DNA of 64,000 nucleotides from Cetobacterium somerae (GTDB lineage: Bacteria > Fusobacteriota > Fusobacteriia > Fusobacteriales > Fusobacteriaceae). The notes beneath the pieces were generated by a model that saw only the letters and a program-made list of their open reading frames with translations, made no database searches and was not told where the DNA came from. How positions within the stretch are numbered: the first letter of the stretch is position 1; each line of letters begins with the position of its first letter. Position numbers and translations under genes: made by a program. The stretch is taken from contig NZ_CP092520.1 in NCBI RefSeq assembly GCF_022430525.1, forward strand, positions 186,001-250,000, read 5' to 3'. This document shows positions 43,559 to 53,481 of the stretch, one piece after another.

Positions 43559-44278
43559 TTATTTTTTATATTCTGTCGTGTATATAAATCTATCCCCTCT
43601 TATGTATGCTAAAGTATATTCAAAAATTTTATTATTAAACCATAGTTTCTTTTCAATTTCCATTCCTAAATTACAGTTTTTAATTTTCATAAGTTTTTGT
43701 AAATCGTCATTTAATATGCAAGGTCTAAATTTTTCAACTCCTCTTTCAAAAACTATTCCGTATTTTTTTTCTAGAATATCATAAAGTTTTTTATCAGATA
43801 AATCCATTTTTTCTAATCCTTGAAGCTTTTCTGCTAAAAAATGAACTTTTTCATATAAAACTGGTTCGTTATCAGCATATCTAATCCATTCAATAATGAG
43901 AACTTTTTCAGTTGTAATTTCCATTTGTTCTTGGATTTCTTCTGGTGGAGAAAAAATTCCTATAGATAAAATTTTAGAGTATGGCGTTTTACCAGATTTT
44001 TTTATATCATCAAAAAGTTTATTTAAACCTGATTTATTCTGAACAATAGGCATTGGTGTGACAAATGTTCCCTTTCCTCTAATCTTTTGTATAAGATTGT
44101 CTTGCTCAAGTTTTTCAAGGGCTTTACGAACAGTAATTCGACTGACATCATAATTTTCACATAGCTGCATCTCAGTGGGAAGTTTTTCAAACTCTTTTAT
44201 TTTTCCTTTTTCGATACTTTTTTTAAGTTCTTTATAAATTTTTTCGTAATTACTACTATTTTTCTTTATTTTACTCAC
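43559..44278 (-). CDS. GntR-family regulator (HutC type)
   Basis: A 239-residue regulator: N-terminal winged helix (PTEMQLCENYDVSRITVRKA) and a C-terminal UTRA effector domain. First gene of the operon with the sulfatase, divergent from the sodium symporter; it probably controls both through the repeats in the shared intergenic region. The effector may be the sulfated substrate or a sugar phosphate (inference). Confidence 0.92.
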   Translation of the reverse strand: MSKIKKNSSNYEKIYKELKKSIEKGKIKEFEKLPTEMQLCENYDVSRITVRKALEKLEQDNLIQKIRGKGTFVTPMPIVQNKSGLNKLFDDIKKSGKTPYSKILSIGIFSPPEEIQEQMEITTEKVLIIEWIRYADNEPVLYEKVHFLAEKLQGLEKMDLSDKKLYDILEKKYGIVFERGVEKFRPCILNDDLQKLMKIKNCNLGMEIEKKLWFNNKIFEYTLAYIRGDRFIYTTEYKK

Positions 44279-44300
44279 CTCGAGTATTAAAATTTGTATT

Positions 44301-44375
44301 ATTTGTTATGCTCATTTTTTATCATATAAATGATTTTTTTTCAAGAATTATTTGTCTTTTATAAACATAACAAAT
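44301..44375. promoter_or_regulatory. Inverted-repeat pair in divergent intergenic region
   Basis: ATTTGTTATG (44301-44310) and its exact reverse complement CATAACAAAT (44366-44375), 55 bases apart, lie between gntR and the symporter gene. They are candidate GntR operators, one near each gene. Confidence 0.5.
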
Positions 44376-44461
44376 ATAACAACTTTGTAAAAAGTGTTTA
44401 TTTAGTATGAAGTTTAAAGCATTACATTTTTTATAAAAAAATAATGGTTAAAATTAAGATA

Positions 44462-44490
44462 TTGTTTGTTTTTCAAAAAAAATGTATAAA
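44462..44490 (+). promoter_or_regulatory. Promoter of symporter gene
   Basis: TTGTTT (44462-44467), a 17-base spacer and TATAAA (44485-44490). Confidence 0.55.
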
Positions 44491-44520
44491 TAGAGTAATA
44501 AAAAATGGGAGGTGTATAAT

Positions 44521-46251
44521 ATGTTAATGACAATTTTAAGTTTTGTATTTGTCACAGCATTAATCGGTTTCATATCTTATTTAAAAACTAAGGATGAAGA
44601 ACACTCAGCACAAGGATATTTTTTAGCAGGTAGGGGACTGTCAGGAGTAGTTATTGGATTTTCAATGGTTTTAACAAGTTTATCAACAGAACAATTAATT
44701 GGAACCAACGCTTCAGCTTATATCAGTAATTTTTCAATTATGGCATGGACTGTTCAATCAGTTATTCCATTATGTGTTCTAGCACTTTATCTTCTGCCGA
44801 GATATTTAAAAGGTGGATTTACAACAATTCCAGAATTCTTTGAAGCTAGGTATGATAGACAGACAAGACAGATGATGTCATTTCTTTTTATGGTAGGGTA
44901 TACATTTATTTTAATTCCAGGAGCACTATATTCAGGAGCAATAGCTTTTTCACAGATGTTTGATATTCCAGGACTTTTTAATATAAGTTTTAATATGTCT
45001 ATTTGGGTTATTGTTTGGTTAATAGGAATAATTGGAGGGATTTACGCTATTTTTGGTGGACTAAAAGCTGTAGCAGTATCGGATACATTAAATGGATTAG
45101 CTTTAATTATAGGGGGAGCAATGATTCCATTCTTTGCTTTAAAATACTTAGGAGATGGAAGTATTTTAGATGGAGTTAGTAAAATAACAACAACTCACTA
45201 TGATAAATTAAATGCTTGGGGAGCAGCAACTGATCCAGTACCTTGGACAACTATTTTTACAGGAATAATGATTGTTAATTTCTTTTATTGGGCTACAAAT
45301 CAAGCAATTATTCAAAGAGCTTTAGGAGCAAAAAGTTTAGCTGAGGGACAAAAAGGTATTTTGATAGCAGGAGTATTTCTATTAACACTACCATTTATGT
45401 TAAATTTACCAGGATTAGTATCGTTTCATATATTTGGAAGCTCTTTAAACAATATTGATTTGGCATATCCAACTCTTGTAAGAGAAGTTTTACCAAAGCC
45501 ATTACTAGGATTTTTTACAGCATGTTTATTTGGAGCAATATTAAGTACTTTTAATTCATTTTTAAATAGTGCAGCAACTTTATTCTGTTATGATTTTTAT
45601 AAACCTATATTTAAAAAGAATATTTCAGATGATGATTTAATAAAAGTTGCTAAAATATCAGGAACAGTAATAGCAATTGTATCAATGCTTATTGCTCCTA
45701 TGTTACAATCTGGATCAGATGGATTATTTTTACTTTTAAAAAGATTTGCTGGATTCTTTAATATTCCTATAATAGCTCTTGTAGCAGTCGGTTTTTTAAA
45801 TAAAACAATAAATGGTTTAGCAGCAAGAATAACAGTAATAGCTCACGTTACACTATATTTTTCTTTGGTTTGGATATTTAAAATAAATCTTAACTTTGTT
45901 CATGTAATGGGTGGATTATTTGTATTTGATATATTGCTTATGGTTATATTAGGTAGTTTTATGAAAAGAGAAGTTCCTTATGAGTTACCAAAAGAGAATA
46001 AATCTCATGTGGATTTATCAAATTGGAAATATGCTTTTCCAGTATCATATATTTTAATGTTAGGACTTGCTTATGTATATACAATCTTATCAAAAGTTGG
46101 ATTAGCAGGTGGAAACTCTTTAACAGTAATTAATGTTGTTTACTTTATTCTTGGAGCTGGAGGAATTTTTATAATTATGAAATCAACCTCATCTATTAAA
46201 AATAATGTAAATGAAAATGATCAAGTATCTCTAGAAAAAAATAACATATAA
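44521..46251 (+). CDS. Sodium:solute symporter (SSS family)
   Basis: ATG 44521 is chosen (576 residues) because GGGAGGTG (44508-44514) precedes it; the GTG at 44512 lies inside that site. It has about 14 hydrophobic segments and SSS/SGLT-type features such as [27 protein letters not shown] and the sodium-site region [20 protein letters not shown]-like [20 protein letters not shown]. Divergent from the sulfatase operon, it probably imports a sugar or sulfated sugar with sodium (inference). Confidence 0.9.
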   Translation: MLMTILSFVFVTALIGFISYLKTKDEEHSAQGYFLAGRGLSGVVIGFSMVLTSLSTEQLIGTNASAYISNFSIMAWTVQSVIPLCVLALYLLPRYLKGGFTTIPEFFEARYDRQTRQMMSFLFMVGYTFILIPGALYSGAIAFSQMFDIPGLFNISFNMSIWVIVWLIGIIGGIYAIFGGLKAVAVSDTLNGLALIIGGAMIPFFALKYLGDGSILDGVSKITTTHYDKLNAWGAATDPVPWTTIFTGIMIVNFFYWATNQAIIQRALGAKSLAEGQKGILIAGVFLLTLPFMLNLPGLVSFHIFGSSLNNIDLAYPTLVREVLPKPLLGFFTACLFGAILSTFNSFLNSAATLFCYDFYKPIFKKNISDDDLIKVAKISGTVIAIVSMLIAPMLQSGSDGLFLLLKRFAGFFNIPIIALVAVGFLNKTINGLAARITVIAHVTLYFSLVWIFKINLNFVHVMGGLFVFDILLMVILGSFMKREVPYELPKENKSHVDLSNWKYAFPVSYILMLGLAYVYTILSKVGLAGGNSLTVINVVYFILGAGGIFIIMKSTSSIKNNVNENDQVSLEKNNI

Positions 46252-46255
46252 AATA

Positions 46256-46295
46256 TAAAGAAGCCAACTAAAGTTTTTTTAGTTGGCTTCTTTTA
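46256..46295. terminator. Bidirectional terminator between symporter and PTS genes
   Basis: AAAGAAGCCAACTAAA and TTTAGTTGGCTTCTTT form a long stem with A/T tails on both sides. Confidence 0.9.
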
Positions 46296-46297
46296 AA

Positions 46298-48196
46298 TTA
46301 AATCTTTAAACTCTCTTCAATTAATTTTTTAGGATCTTGAATTGCTACTTTAGTTTTAACATCTAATGTCTTTATATTTTTAAATCTTTGAGGTTCTTTT
46401 ATAGCTACATCATGTGCAAAGATTACAACTTTAGCATTTTCTATATCTTTTTGAGTAATTCTATTTACGATACCATTAGCTCCTTGAGTTTCAACTTTTA
46501 TTCTAACACCCATTTTAGCAGCTGTCTTTTCTAAAGCTTTAGCAGCTAAGAATGTGTGAGCAACTCCAGATGGACAAGATGTTATAGCTAAAACGTCTGC
46601 TTCACCTTCATCTACGACACCTTCGTAATTTAACTCTTCCATCTCTTCTTCTAAAGTTTCAGGAGCTATAGGTTTTAAAGTATTAACAATTAAAGCTGTA
46701 GTTAATGCTCCTAAAATAGTTCCAAGGATGTATCCAAATTTTCCTTCGACTACTGGTAAAACAATCCATCCTCCCCAAGGAGCATGATTGATACAGTTCA
46801 TTAAAAATCCAACAATGTTTCCAACAACTCCACCGGCAACTATAGCAGGTAAAACTCTCATAGGGTCAGCAGCAGCAAAAGGAATTGCCCCCTCACTAAT
46901 TCCGATTAATCCCATTATAGCAGCAGCTTTTCCAGCTTCTTTTTCATCTTTTGTATACTTTTTAGGAGATAAGAAAGTAGCTAAAGCCATTCCAAGAGGA
47001 GGAGTACAAATAGCTATTCCAACTCCACCCATTAACCAAGGTTGAGTATCAACTTGAGTTTGAGCAAAAAGTGTAGCAACTTTATTAATAGGTCCACCCA
47101 TATCAAAAGCTGTCATTCCACCTAAAATAGCTCCAAGAGCAACTTTACCACTACCAGCCATACTAGCAAGCCAAGTATTCATACTTGTCATCATAGCGGC
47201 TATTGGAATACCTATTCCCCACATTACAATACCACAAACTATAAATGTTCCAATTAAAGGATAAATAAATATAGATCCTAAAGATTTCATACTATCAGGA
47301 AGCTTGATTTTTTTAAGAAGGTTAATAATGAAACCAGCTATAAATCCAACGATAATTGCTCCTAAGAATCCAGTTTTATAATTTTGAACTGCTATCCATG
47401 AACCAATCATACCTGGTGCTAAACCTGGTTTATCAGCAATAGAGTAAGCGATGTATCCACCAAGAACAGCTGTAAAAAGAGTAAGTCCAGCTATACCCAT
47501 ATCAGCCATATCTTTTAAAAATCCAGTTTCAGGCACAGCACCTTTTCCAGATAACATTACAGCAAGAGATAGTAAAACTCCTCCAGCGACAATGAATGGA
47601 ATCATATGTGAAGTTCCAAAAAGAAGATGTTCTTTTAGTTTATTTAGATGAAATTTAAATGAGTTATTTTCTTTAGTTGAGTTTTCAAATGATCTCTCTT
47701 TTTGATTTATAGTTTCAGTTTTTAAAGGTACTGATTTATCATTTTTTAAAATGATATTTAAAAACTCATCCTTATTTTTAGCGTCTCTAAGAGATTCAAT
47801 AAATCCATCCTCCATGAAAAGAGTTGTAAGATTTGAAAGAACTTCAATATGTGTTGTTCCTTTTTCTGCATCAGGAATAGCAATTAAAAATACAAGATCG
47901 ACTTCATTACTTTCATCAACTGATTCCCAATCTTTAATTTTATTTTTTAGTCTTGCAGCAGCAATTTTAGGTGTTTTAACAGAAGTAGACTTCCCGTGAG
48001 GAATAGCTAAGCCATCTTCTAATCCAGTTGGAGATTTTGTTTCTCTAAGTAAAACAGCTTCAAGAAACTCATTCTTATTGATAAGAGCACCATTTTCATC
48101 AAGTAAATCTACTAATTTTTCAATAACTTCATTTTTGTTTAAAGAATCTAAATCTAGAACAATTAAATTTTTGTCTATTAAATTACTAAAATTCAT
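46298..48196 (-). CDS. PTS EIIABC, fructose family, domain order A-C-B
   Basis: A 632-residue phosphotransferase permease. EIIA (about 1-150) with phospho-His67 in GLAIPHGKS; EIIC (about 185-525) with GISEGAIPFAAADP and FDMGGPINK; C-terminal EIIB (about 535-632) with the phospho-Cys in ITSCPSGVAHTFLAA. The usual order for fused fructose permeases is A-B-C, so the domains are permuted. It is divergent from a PRD regulator that probably senses this permease. The sugar is likely fructose, mannose or a related compound. Confidence 0.93.
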   Translation of the reverse strand: MNFSNLIDKNLIVLDLDSLNKNEVIEKLVDLLDENGALINKNEFLEAVLLRETKSPTGLEDGLAIPHGKSTSVKTPKIAAARLKNKIKDWESVDESNEVDLVFLIAIPDAEKGTTHIEVLSNLTTLFMEDGFIESLRDAKNKDEFLNIILKNDKSVPLKTETINQKERSFENSTKENNSFKFHLNKLKEHLLFGTSHMIPFIVAGGVLLSLAVMLSGKGAVPETGFLKDMADMGIAGLTLFTAVLGGYIAYSIADKPGLAPGMIGSWIAVQNYKTGFLGAIIVGFIAGFIINLLKKIKLPDSMKSLGSIFIYPLIGTFIVCGIVMWGIGIPIAAMMTSMNTWLASMAGSGKVALGAILGGMTAFDMGGPINKVATLFAQTQVDTQPWLMGGVGIAICTPPLGMALATFLSPKKYTKDEKEAGKAAAIMGLIGISEGAIPFAAADPMRVLPAIVAGGVVGNIVGFLMNCINHAPWGGWIVLPVVEGKFGYILGTILGALTTALIVNTLKPIAPETLEEEMEELNYEGVVDEGEADVLAITSCPSGVAHTFLAAKALEKTAAKMGVRIKVETQGANGIVNRITQKDIENAKVVIFAHDVAIKEPQRFKNIKTLDVKTKVAIQDPKKLIEESLKI

Positions 48197-48368
48197 AAAA
48201 ACCTCCTAAGTTTTGTTTTTCTTTTATAATAACAGATTGAAAATAAAAAGAATAGAATCATATTTTTTCAAAAAAAAAATGATTTTTTTTGCCCACATAT
48301 GTTTTAAAATTAGAAAAAATGTAGAAATTATGATAAAATTAGAAAAAATAAAAGGAGGGGGAGTATTG

Positions 48369-50423
48369 ATGACTAAAAGAGAGTTAGAAATTCTTAAATA
48401 TCTTATAAAATATAATGGAAAAATTACTTACAAACTCCTTTCAGAACTTTTATTTATAAATGAAAGAAGTATTAGGTACGATATAGATAAGATAAACGAA
48501 ATATTAAAAAGTAATAACTATCCTCAAATTGAAAAAGTGGAAAAGGGGCAAGTTGAGTATAAAAACTTAGATATTCTATCTATAGTAATTGATAAATTTA
48601 TAAAGTGTATAGATTTAACAGAGTATAAAGAGGAGATTTTATTTTTTAAAGTTTTATTTTTAGAAAGAATAAATTTAAAAAATATAGAAGACGAGCTTGG
48701 AGTTAGTAGAACTAGTGTAAAAAATATTTTAAAAGTGATTAAAGAAAAATTAAAATTAAATGAATTAAAATTAGAGATTGAAATACAAAAAGGCTTAATT
48801 TTGGTTGGAACTGAGGAGAATATTAGAAAAGCTCAATTGAAATTTATATTAACCTATTCAAAAGAGATTTACTTTTCAAATATTATTGAAAAATATTATG
48901 CAGGAATAAATAGAGAAAAAATAGAAAAATTTTTAAATCTAATAATAGATAACACAAAACATATAATATCAGATGAACCATATACAAATCTTTACCATTA
49001 TATTTTAATAATGGTAGAGAGATTGAGAAAAGGAAAATCTATATTAGAAGTTGAAAATCAAGTGTTTTTTCAAGGGTTAAAAGAGTACAAAGTAATAAGT
49101 AGATTTTTAGATATCTTAGAGAAAGAGTACCAGATAAAAATTGAATTAAATGAGAAAGTAAGATTGACAGATTATTTTTTAGGAAGTCATTGCTATTCAG
49201 CTGAAAATAGTAGTTACAAATTTTGGATAGAGATTGATATAATAGCTAAAAAAATAATTAAAATTTTTTCAGAAAATATGGGAGTGGATTTATCAAAAGA
49301 TAAAGTGCTATTAAAAGGAATTATTAATCACTTGAAACCAACTATCCATAGATTAAAAAATAAACAAATTTTAGAAAATAGTATTTTAAAAGATTTTTTA
49401 AAACTATATAAACCAATATTTATGGGAACTAAAAAATCTATTAAACCATTAAAGAATTTTATAAATTTAGATATAACTGAAGATGAAATAGCTTTTTTAG
49501 CTATTCATTTTAAAGCTGCTTTAGATAGAGCAAATAAACTTGAAAATAGAAAAAATAATATATTAGTAGTTTGTAGTTCAGGATATGGAACATCAAAGTT
49601 ACTATCACAGCAAATAAATGAAAATTTTTCAGTGAATATAGTAGAAGCTATTCCATTTTATAGATTAAAAGATTATAGCTTAGATAATGTTGATCTTATT
49701 GTAGGAACAATAAATATGGATGAAGTTGAACTTAAAAAACCTTGTATAACTATAAATACAATATTATCTAAAGAGGATGTTGTTTTACTTGAAAATATTG
49801 GATTAAGTAAACGAAAAAATAGAGTTTTTTTATCAGACTTATTAGAAACTTTTAAAAGAAGTGGAGTAATAAAAAATGAAAATATTTTGATAAAAGATTT
49901 ATCTCTATTGATGAATGAGGTTTTAATAAACGATATTCATGAAGATGAACTAAAGTTATCAGATATGCTAGAAGATGTTATTTTAGATGTTGAGTGTGAA
50001 AGCTGGGAAGAAGCTATTAGGATGGCTGGAGAAATAATGATTAAAAATGAAATTTGTGATATAACATATATTGAAAATATAATAGAAAGAGTAAAAGAGT
50101 TTGGTTCATACATGGTAATGAGTAATAAAGTTGCTCTTCCACATAGTAAAAACAATGGAAATGTCTTTAAAAGTAAGATGGTTTTAATGAATTTTAGAAG
50201 AGATATACTTTTTCCAGAGGAAACACCAGTTAAAACGATGCTGACATTCACTTCTCAAGATGAAAATACTCATTTAGATGCACTTTCTAATTTTTTAGAT
50301 TTAGTTAGTAATTATAAATTTCTAGAAAAATTAGAGAATAATCCAAGTAAAAAGAAAGTAATTGATATTATAAAAAAATATGAATTTCTATCAAATTTAG
50401 GAAAAAATAGAGATATAAATTAA
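48369..50423 (+). CDS. PRD/EIIA-containing PTS regulator (MtlR/BglG-like)
   Basis: 684 residues from ATG 48369, chosen for the strong AAGGAGGGGGAG site directly upstream. Domains: N-terminal helix-turn-helix pair (about 1-165, TKRELEILKYLI and ISRTSVKNIL-like VSRTSVKNILKVI), PRD1 (about 180-285), PRD2 (about 290-395, with His in FLAIHFKAAL), EIIB-like domain (about 395-485, CSSGYGTSKLL with Cys), and fructose-type EIIA (about 533-684, His in VALPHSKNNG). Such proteins are transcription activators controlled by PTS phosphorylation. It probably switches on the divergent EIIABC gene. Confidence 0.9.
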   Translation: MTKRELEILKYLIKYNGKITYKLLSELLFINERSIRYDIDKINEILKSNNYPQIEKVEKGQVEYKNLDILSIVIDKFIKCIDLTEYKEEILFFKVLFLERINLKNIEDELGVSRTSVKNILKVIKEKLKLNELKLEIEIQKGLILVGTEENIRKAQLKFILTYSKEIYFSNIIEKYYAGINREKIEKFLNLIIDNTKHIISDEPYTNLYHYILIMVERLRKGKSILEVENQVFFQGLKEYKVISRFLDILEKEYQIKIELNEKVRLTDYFLGSHCYSAENSSYKFWIEIDIIAKKIIKIFSENMGVDLSKDKVLLKGIINHLKPTIHRLKNKQILENSILKDFLKLYKPIFMGTKKSIKPLKNFINLDITEDEIAFLAIHFKAALDRANKLENRKNNILVVCSSGYGTSKLLSQQINENFSVNIVEAIPFYRLKDYSLDNVDLIVGTINMDEVELKKPCITINTILSKEDVVLLENIGLSKRKNRVFLSDLLETFKRSGVIKNENILIKDLSLLMNEVLINDIHEDELKLSDMLEDVILDVECESWEEAIRMAGEIMIKNEICDITYIENIIERVKEFGSYMVMSNKVALPHSKNNGNVFKSKMVLMNFRRDILFPEETPVKTMLTFTSQDENTHLDALSNFLDLVSNYKFLEKLENNPSKKKVIDIIKKYEFLSNLGKNRDIN

Positions 50424-50457
50424 AATCCCTTCTGTAAAAACTAAGAAGGGATTTTCT
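50424..50457. terminator. Bidirectional terminator
   Basis: AAAATCCCTTCT and AGAAGGGATTTT around GTAAAAACTA; it closes the PRD regulator (plus) and the M20 peptidase (minus). Confidence 0.88.
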
Positions 50458-50459
50458 CT

Positions 50460-51623
50460 TTACTGGTTTAGATAATCAATTGCATATTGAGCATATAAAG
50501 CACTTCCAATTTCAAAAACATCTTCATCTACATCAAATTTTTCATGGTGATGTGGATAGATAATACCTTTCTCTTCATTTCGAGCACCAAGATTTACCAT
50601 AACACCAGGAACTCTATTTGAAAATTCTGAAAAATCCTCTCCACCAGTTGAAGGTGGTCTATAAATTACATTGGATTCTCCAACTAATTTTGCAGCAGAG
50701 ATTTTAGCTAAATCTGAATATGTTGAATTATTAATTGTAGGTCCAACACCAAGAGTATAGGTAACTTCAGCAGTTGCTCGATATGCTTCAGCAGTACTTT
50801 TAGCGACTCTTTCAATTATTTTAGGAAAATTTTCTCTAATTGAAAGGTTATAACATCTAGTTGTACCCTCTAAAGTTGCAGTTTGAGCAATAACGTTGAA
50901 ACGGCTCCCAGAAACAATTGATCCAACAGTAAGAACTACAGGTTCTAAAGGAGAAAATTCTCTACTTACAATAGATTGTAAGTTCATAACAATTGCAGAT
51001 GCTACAACAACAGCGTCAACACACTGATCAGGTCGAGCACCATGACCTCCTTTTCCTGTAACTTTTATAGAAAAAATATCAGCAGATGCACATCTAGGGC
51101 CGGCATCTGCCGAAATACTTCCAGCTGGAAGATCAGAAGATATATGCATTCCAAAGATATTATCAACATTGTTTAAAACACCACAGTTGACCATTTTTAA
51201 AGCACCACGGGCTACCTCTTCTCCTGGTTGGAAAATAAGTTTAACATTTCCATTTATCTCATTCTCCATATTTTTTAAAATTTTAGCAGCACCTAGAAGC
51301 ATAGCAGCATGAGTGTCATGACCACATGCGTGCATTAGGCCAGGAGTTTCAGAACTATACGAGGTATTTGTTGTTTCTGTTACAGACAGAGCATCAATAT
51401 CTCCTCTTAATGCCACAGTTTTACCACTATTTTTACCAGAAATAGTTGCAACTACCCCAGTATCTCCTACGATTTCAGCAGTAATACCAAATTTTTCAAG
51501 TTCCTCTTTAATTCTTTTAGACGTTCGATACTCTTCAAGACTAGCTTCTGGAAATCGATGAAACTCCCTTCTCATAGAGATTACATAATCTTTATATTTT
51601 TTAGCCAACTCCTTCGTTCTCAT
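50460..51623 (-). CDS. M20-family amidohydrolase / aminoacyl peptidase
   Basis: A 387-residue zinc hydrolase of the M20D type (hippurate hydrolase, N-acyl-amino-acid amidohydrolase, AbgB-like). Metal-site motifs MHACGHDTHAAML, FQPGEEVARGA, FGMHISSDLPAGS and the late STGGEDFSEF are present. No signal peptide, so it acts in the cytoplasm. It follows the oligopeptide-type binding protein by 18 bases and probably processes what that protein brings in. The exact acyl substrate is unknown. Confidence 0.93.
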   Translation of the reverse strand: MRTKELAKKYKDYVISMRREFHRFPEASLEEYRTSKRIKEELEKFGITAEIVGDTGVVATISGKNSGKTVALRGDIDALSVTETTNTSYSSETPGLMHACGHDTHAAMLLGAAKILKNMENEINGNVKLIFQPGEEVARGALKMVNCGVLNNVDNIFGMHISSDLPAGSISADAGPRCASADIFSIKVTGKGGHGARPDQCVDAVVVASAIVMNLQSIVSREFSPLEPVVLTVGSIVSGSRFNVIAQTATLEGTTRCYNLSIRENFPKIIERVAKSTAEAYRATAEVTYTLGVGPTINNSTYSDLAKISAAKLVGESNVIYRPPSTGGEDFSEFSNRVPGVMVNLGARNEEKGIIYPHHHEKFDVDEDVFEIGSALYAQYAIDYLNQ

Positions 51624-51641
51624 AAAAACCTCCCAATAAAT

Positions 51642-53153
51642 TTATTTTAATACGTATGTTTTAGCTAAATCAGTGAAACCATTCTTTTGTAAAACTAAGT
51701 TTTTAACAGCCTTTCGAGCTCCTAAATTATAATGAGGATATACTAATGTATAGTGTGGTAATTCATTTTGAATTATCTCTTGCGCTTTAAAGTAAAGATC
51801 TTTTCTTTTGTTTTGATCAACGGTAGTTCTGGCTTCTAATAGTAAAGAGTCAATCTCTTTATTCTCATAAAAACTTCTATTTCCAGACATCCCTTTTTCA
51901 TTTGAATGGAAAAGTGGATATAAAGCAGGATCACCATCAACAGATGATATATTCCAAGAAAGAAGATATAAAGCTTTATTTGGCTGAGAAGTTATAGTTA
52001 CATATGTACTCCATTCGAAAATTTTAATTTCAGCAGTTATTCCAATCTCTTTTAGCTGATCTTGAATAATAGTACACATATCTATCCATGTTGATTGTGC
52101 AGATGTCCAAAGTTCAATGTTAAGACCATTTTCAAATCCAGCTTCTTTCATAAGTTGTTTAGCTAAAACTATATCTTGTGGATATTTTTTAACATTTGGA
52201 TTATAAACATCTATAACTGGAGGAATAGGAGAGTCTCCAGAAAGAGCAGCTCCTCTAAAAACAAATTCAGCTAAAGATTCATTATCAATTGCATAGGCAA
52301 TAGCTTCTCTAAGTTTTTTATTCTGAAATAATGGAGTTGTATTATCAAATCCTAGATAAAGAGTTGATGGAGCTTCTACTTCAAGTAATTCTAAATCACT
52401 ACTATCTTTAATAGTTTCTCGATCCATAATTCCAATATCAAAAGCAATGTCAACTTCACCAGTTTCAAGGGCAATAGTTCTATTTGTAACTTCAGGAATA
52501 CTTCTAACAATAAGAGTTTTATTTTTAGGAATTTCGCCATAATAATTATCAAAAGCTTCTACAGTAATCTTATCTCCTGGAATCCACTCTTTAAATTTGT
52601 ATGGACCACTTCCAATGGGATTTTGTGAGAAATTATTTCCTAGTTCATCTACAGCTTTCTTGCTGACAATAGCTCCACCCACACTACTTAAATATTTAAG
52701 CATAGCTCCAAAAGGTTTATCAGTTGTTATTTGTATTGTGTATTTATCAATAGCTTGAACATTTATAATAGGTGTAAAATTATATCCAACTTGTGCAGAG
52801 GCTCTAGCTCGATTTAATGAAAATACTACATCTTCAGATGTTAGGTTTTCTCCATTATGAAAAATAATGCCTTCTCTTAGATGAAAGATAGTATTAAGGT
52901 CATCAACTTGTTCCCAACTCGTGGCAATTTGTGGTGTTATATTTAAATTTTCATCTAAAGTAAGAAGAGATTCAAACATAAGGTTTATCACTTTATTTGA
53001 AACAGTATCAATACTTTTTTGAGGATCTAAAGTTTTCACATCAGATCGTTGTGCAATAACAAGGGTGTCTTTAAATTGGTTCTCTACCTTACCGAAAGTA
53101 TTAGTAGAGAATAGAGAAAGGTAAATAGTAAAAATAAACCAAATGTTTTTCAT
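51642..53153 (-). CDS. Oligopeptide-type ABC substrate-binding protein (orphan)
   Basis: A 503-residue SBP family 5 protein with signal peptide (MKNIWFIFTIYLSLFSTNTF, then GK). Family features: LVIAQRSDVKTLDPQKS, TSWEQVDDLNTIFHLREGI and VLAKQLMKEAGF. It binds peptides or related compounds in the periplasm. No permease or ATPase genes lie nearby. The AAGGAG ribosome site is only about 20 bases after a terminator, so transcription must read through that terminator. Confidence 0.92.
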   Translation of the reverse strand: MKNIWFIFTIYLSLFSTNTFGKVENQFKDTLVIAQRSDVKTLDPQKSIDTVSNKVINLMFESLLTLDENLNITPQIATSWEQVDDLNTIFHLREGIIFHNGENLTSEDVVFSLNRARASAQVGYNFTPIINVQAIDKYTIQITTDKPFGAMLKYLSSVGGAIVSKKAVDELGNNFSQNPIGSGPYKFKEWIPGDKITVEAFDNYYGEIPKNKTLIVRSIPEVTNRTIALETGEVDIAFDIGIMDRETIKDSSDLELLEVEAPSTLYLGFDNTTPLFQNKKLREAIAYAIDNESLAEFVFRGAALSGDSPIPPVIDVYNPNVKKYPQDIVLAKQLMKEAGFENGLNIELWTSAQSTWIDMCTIIQDQLKEIGITAEIKIFEWSTYVTITSQPNKALYLLSWNISSVDGDPALYPLFHSNEKGMSGNRSFYENKEIDSLLLEARTTVDQNKRKDLYFKAQEIIQNELPHYTLVYPHYNLGARKAVKNLVLQKNGFTDLAKTYVLK

Positions 53154-53179
53154 AGAATCATCTCCTTAAAATTTTATAT

Positions 53180-53204
53180 AAAAAAAACAGCCATTTCTGG
53201 CTGT
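53180..53204 (-). terminator. Leader terminator before oligopeptide-binding gene
   Basis: On the minus strand ACAGCCA/TGGCTGT arms (7 bp, 4-base loop) are followed by T8. It separates the 57-residue ORF from the binding-protein gene, with no room for another promoter after it. Confidence 0.85.
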
Positions 53205-53237
53205 CATAAACACAACTATTTTAAATTAAATCAAAAA

Positions 53238-53411
53238 TTAGAGAAAGAGAAGACTATGAAAATAAATAGCATTCATTTTTAATTTTTTAAAAGAGTTTAC
53301 TTGTGAATTTATATTTAGCCAATTGAAAATATAGTTTTTATCTAGTATAAAAATAAATGCTAGCAGCAGCAGAAATAGATAGAAACTAAAGCTAAATATA
53401 AATAGTGTCAT
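53238..53411 (-). CDS. 57-residue membrane-type leader ORF
   Basis: ATG at 53411 preceded by AGGGAGG at good spacing; 57 residues with one hydrophobic helix (residues 3-24, LFIFSFSFYLFLLLLAFIFI) and a basic C-terminal part (FKKLKMN) ending in HSLLFL. It lies between a near-perfect promoter and a terminator directly in front of the oligopeptide-binding gene. It may be a regulatory leader peptide or an independent small membrane protein; a type I toxin-like peptide is another possibility. Confidence 0.65.
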   Translation of the reverse strand: MTLFIFSFSFYLFLLLLAFIFILDKNYIFNWLNINSQVNSFKKLKMNAIYFHSLLFL

Positions 53412-53444
53412 TTTGTAACCTCCCTTAAATTTTTTATTTTGTTA

Positions 53445-53473
53445 AGTATAAATAAAAAAAAATCAAATGTCAA
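53445..53473 (-). promoter_or_regulatory. Promoter of leader ORF / oligopeptide-binding unit
   Basis: Minus strand TTGACA (53473-53468), a 17-base spacer and TATACT (53450-53445), just after the stop codon of the preceding binding-protein gene. Confidence 0.9.
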
Positions 53474-53481
53474 CAAAAAAA

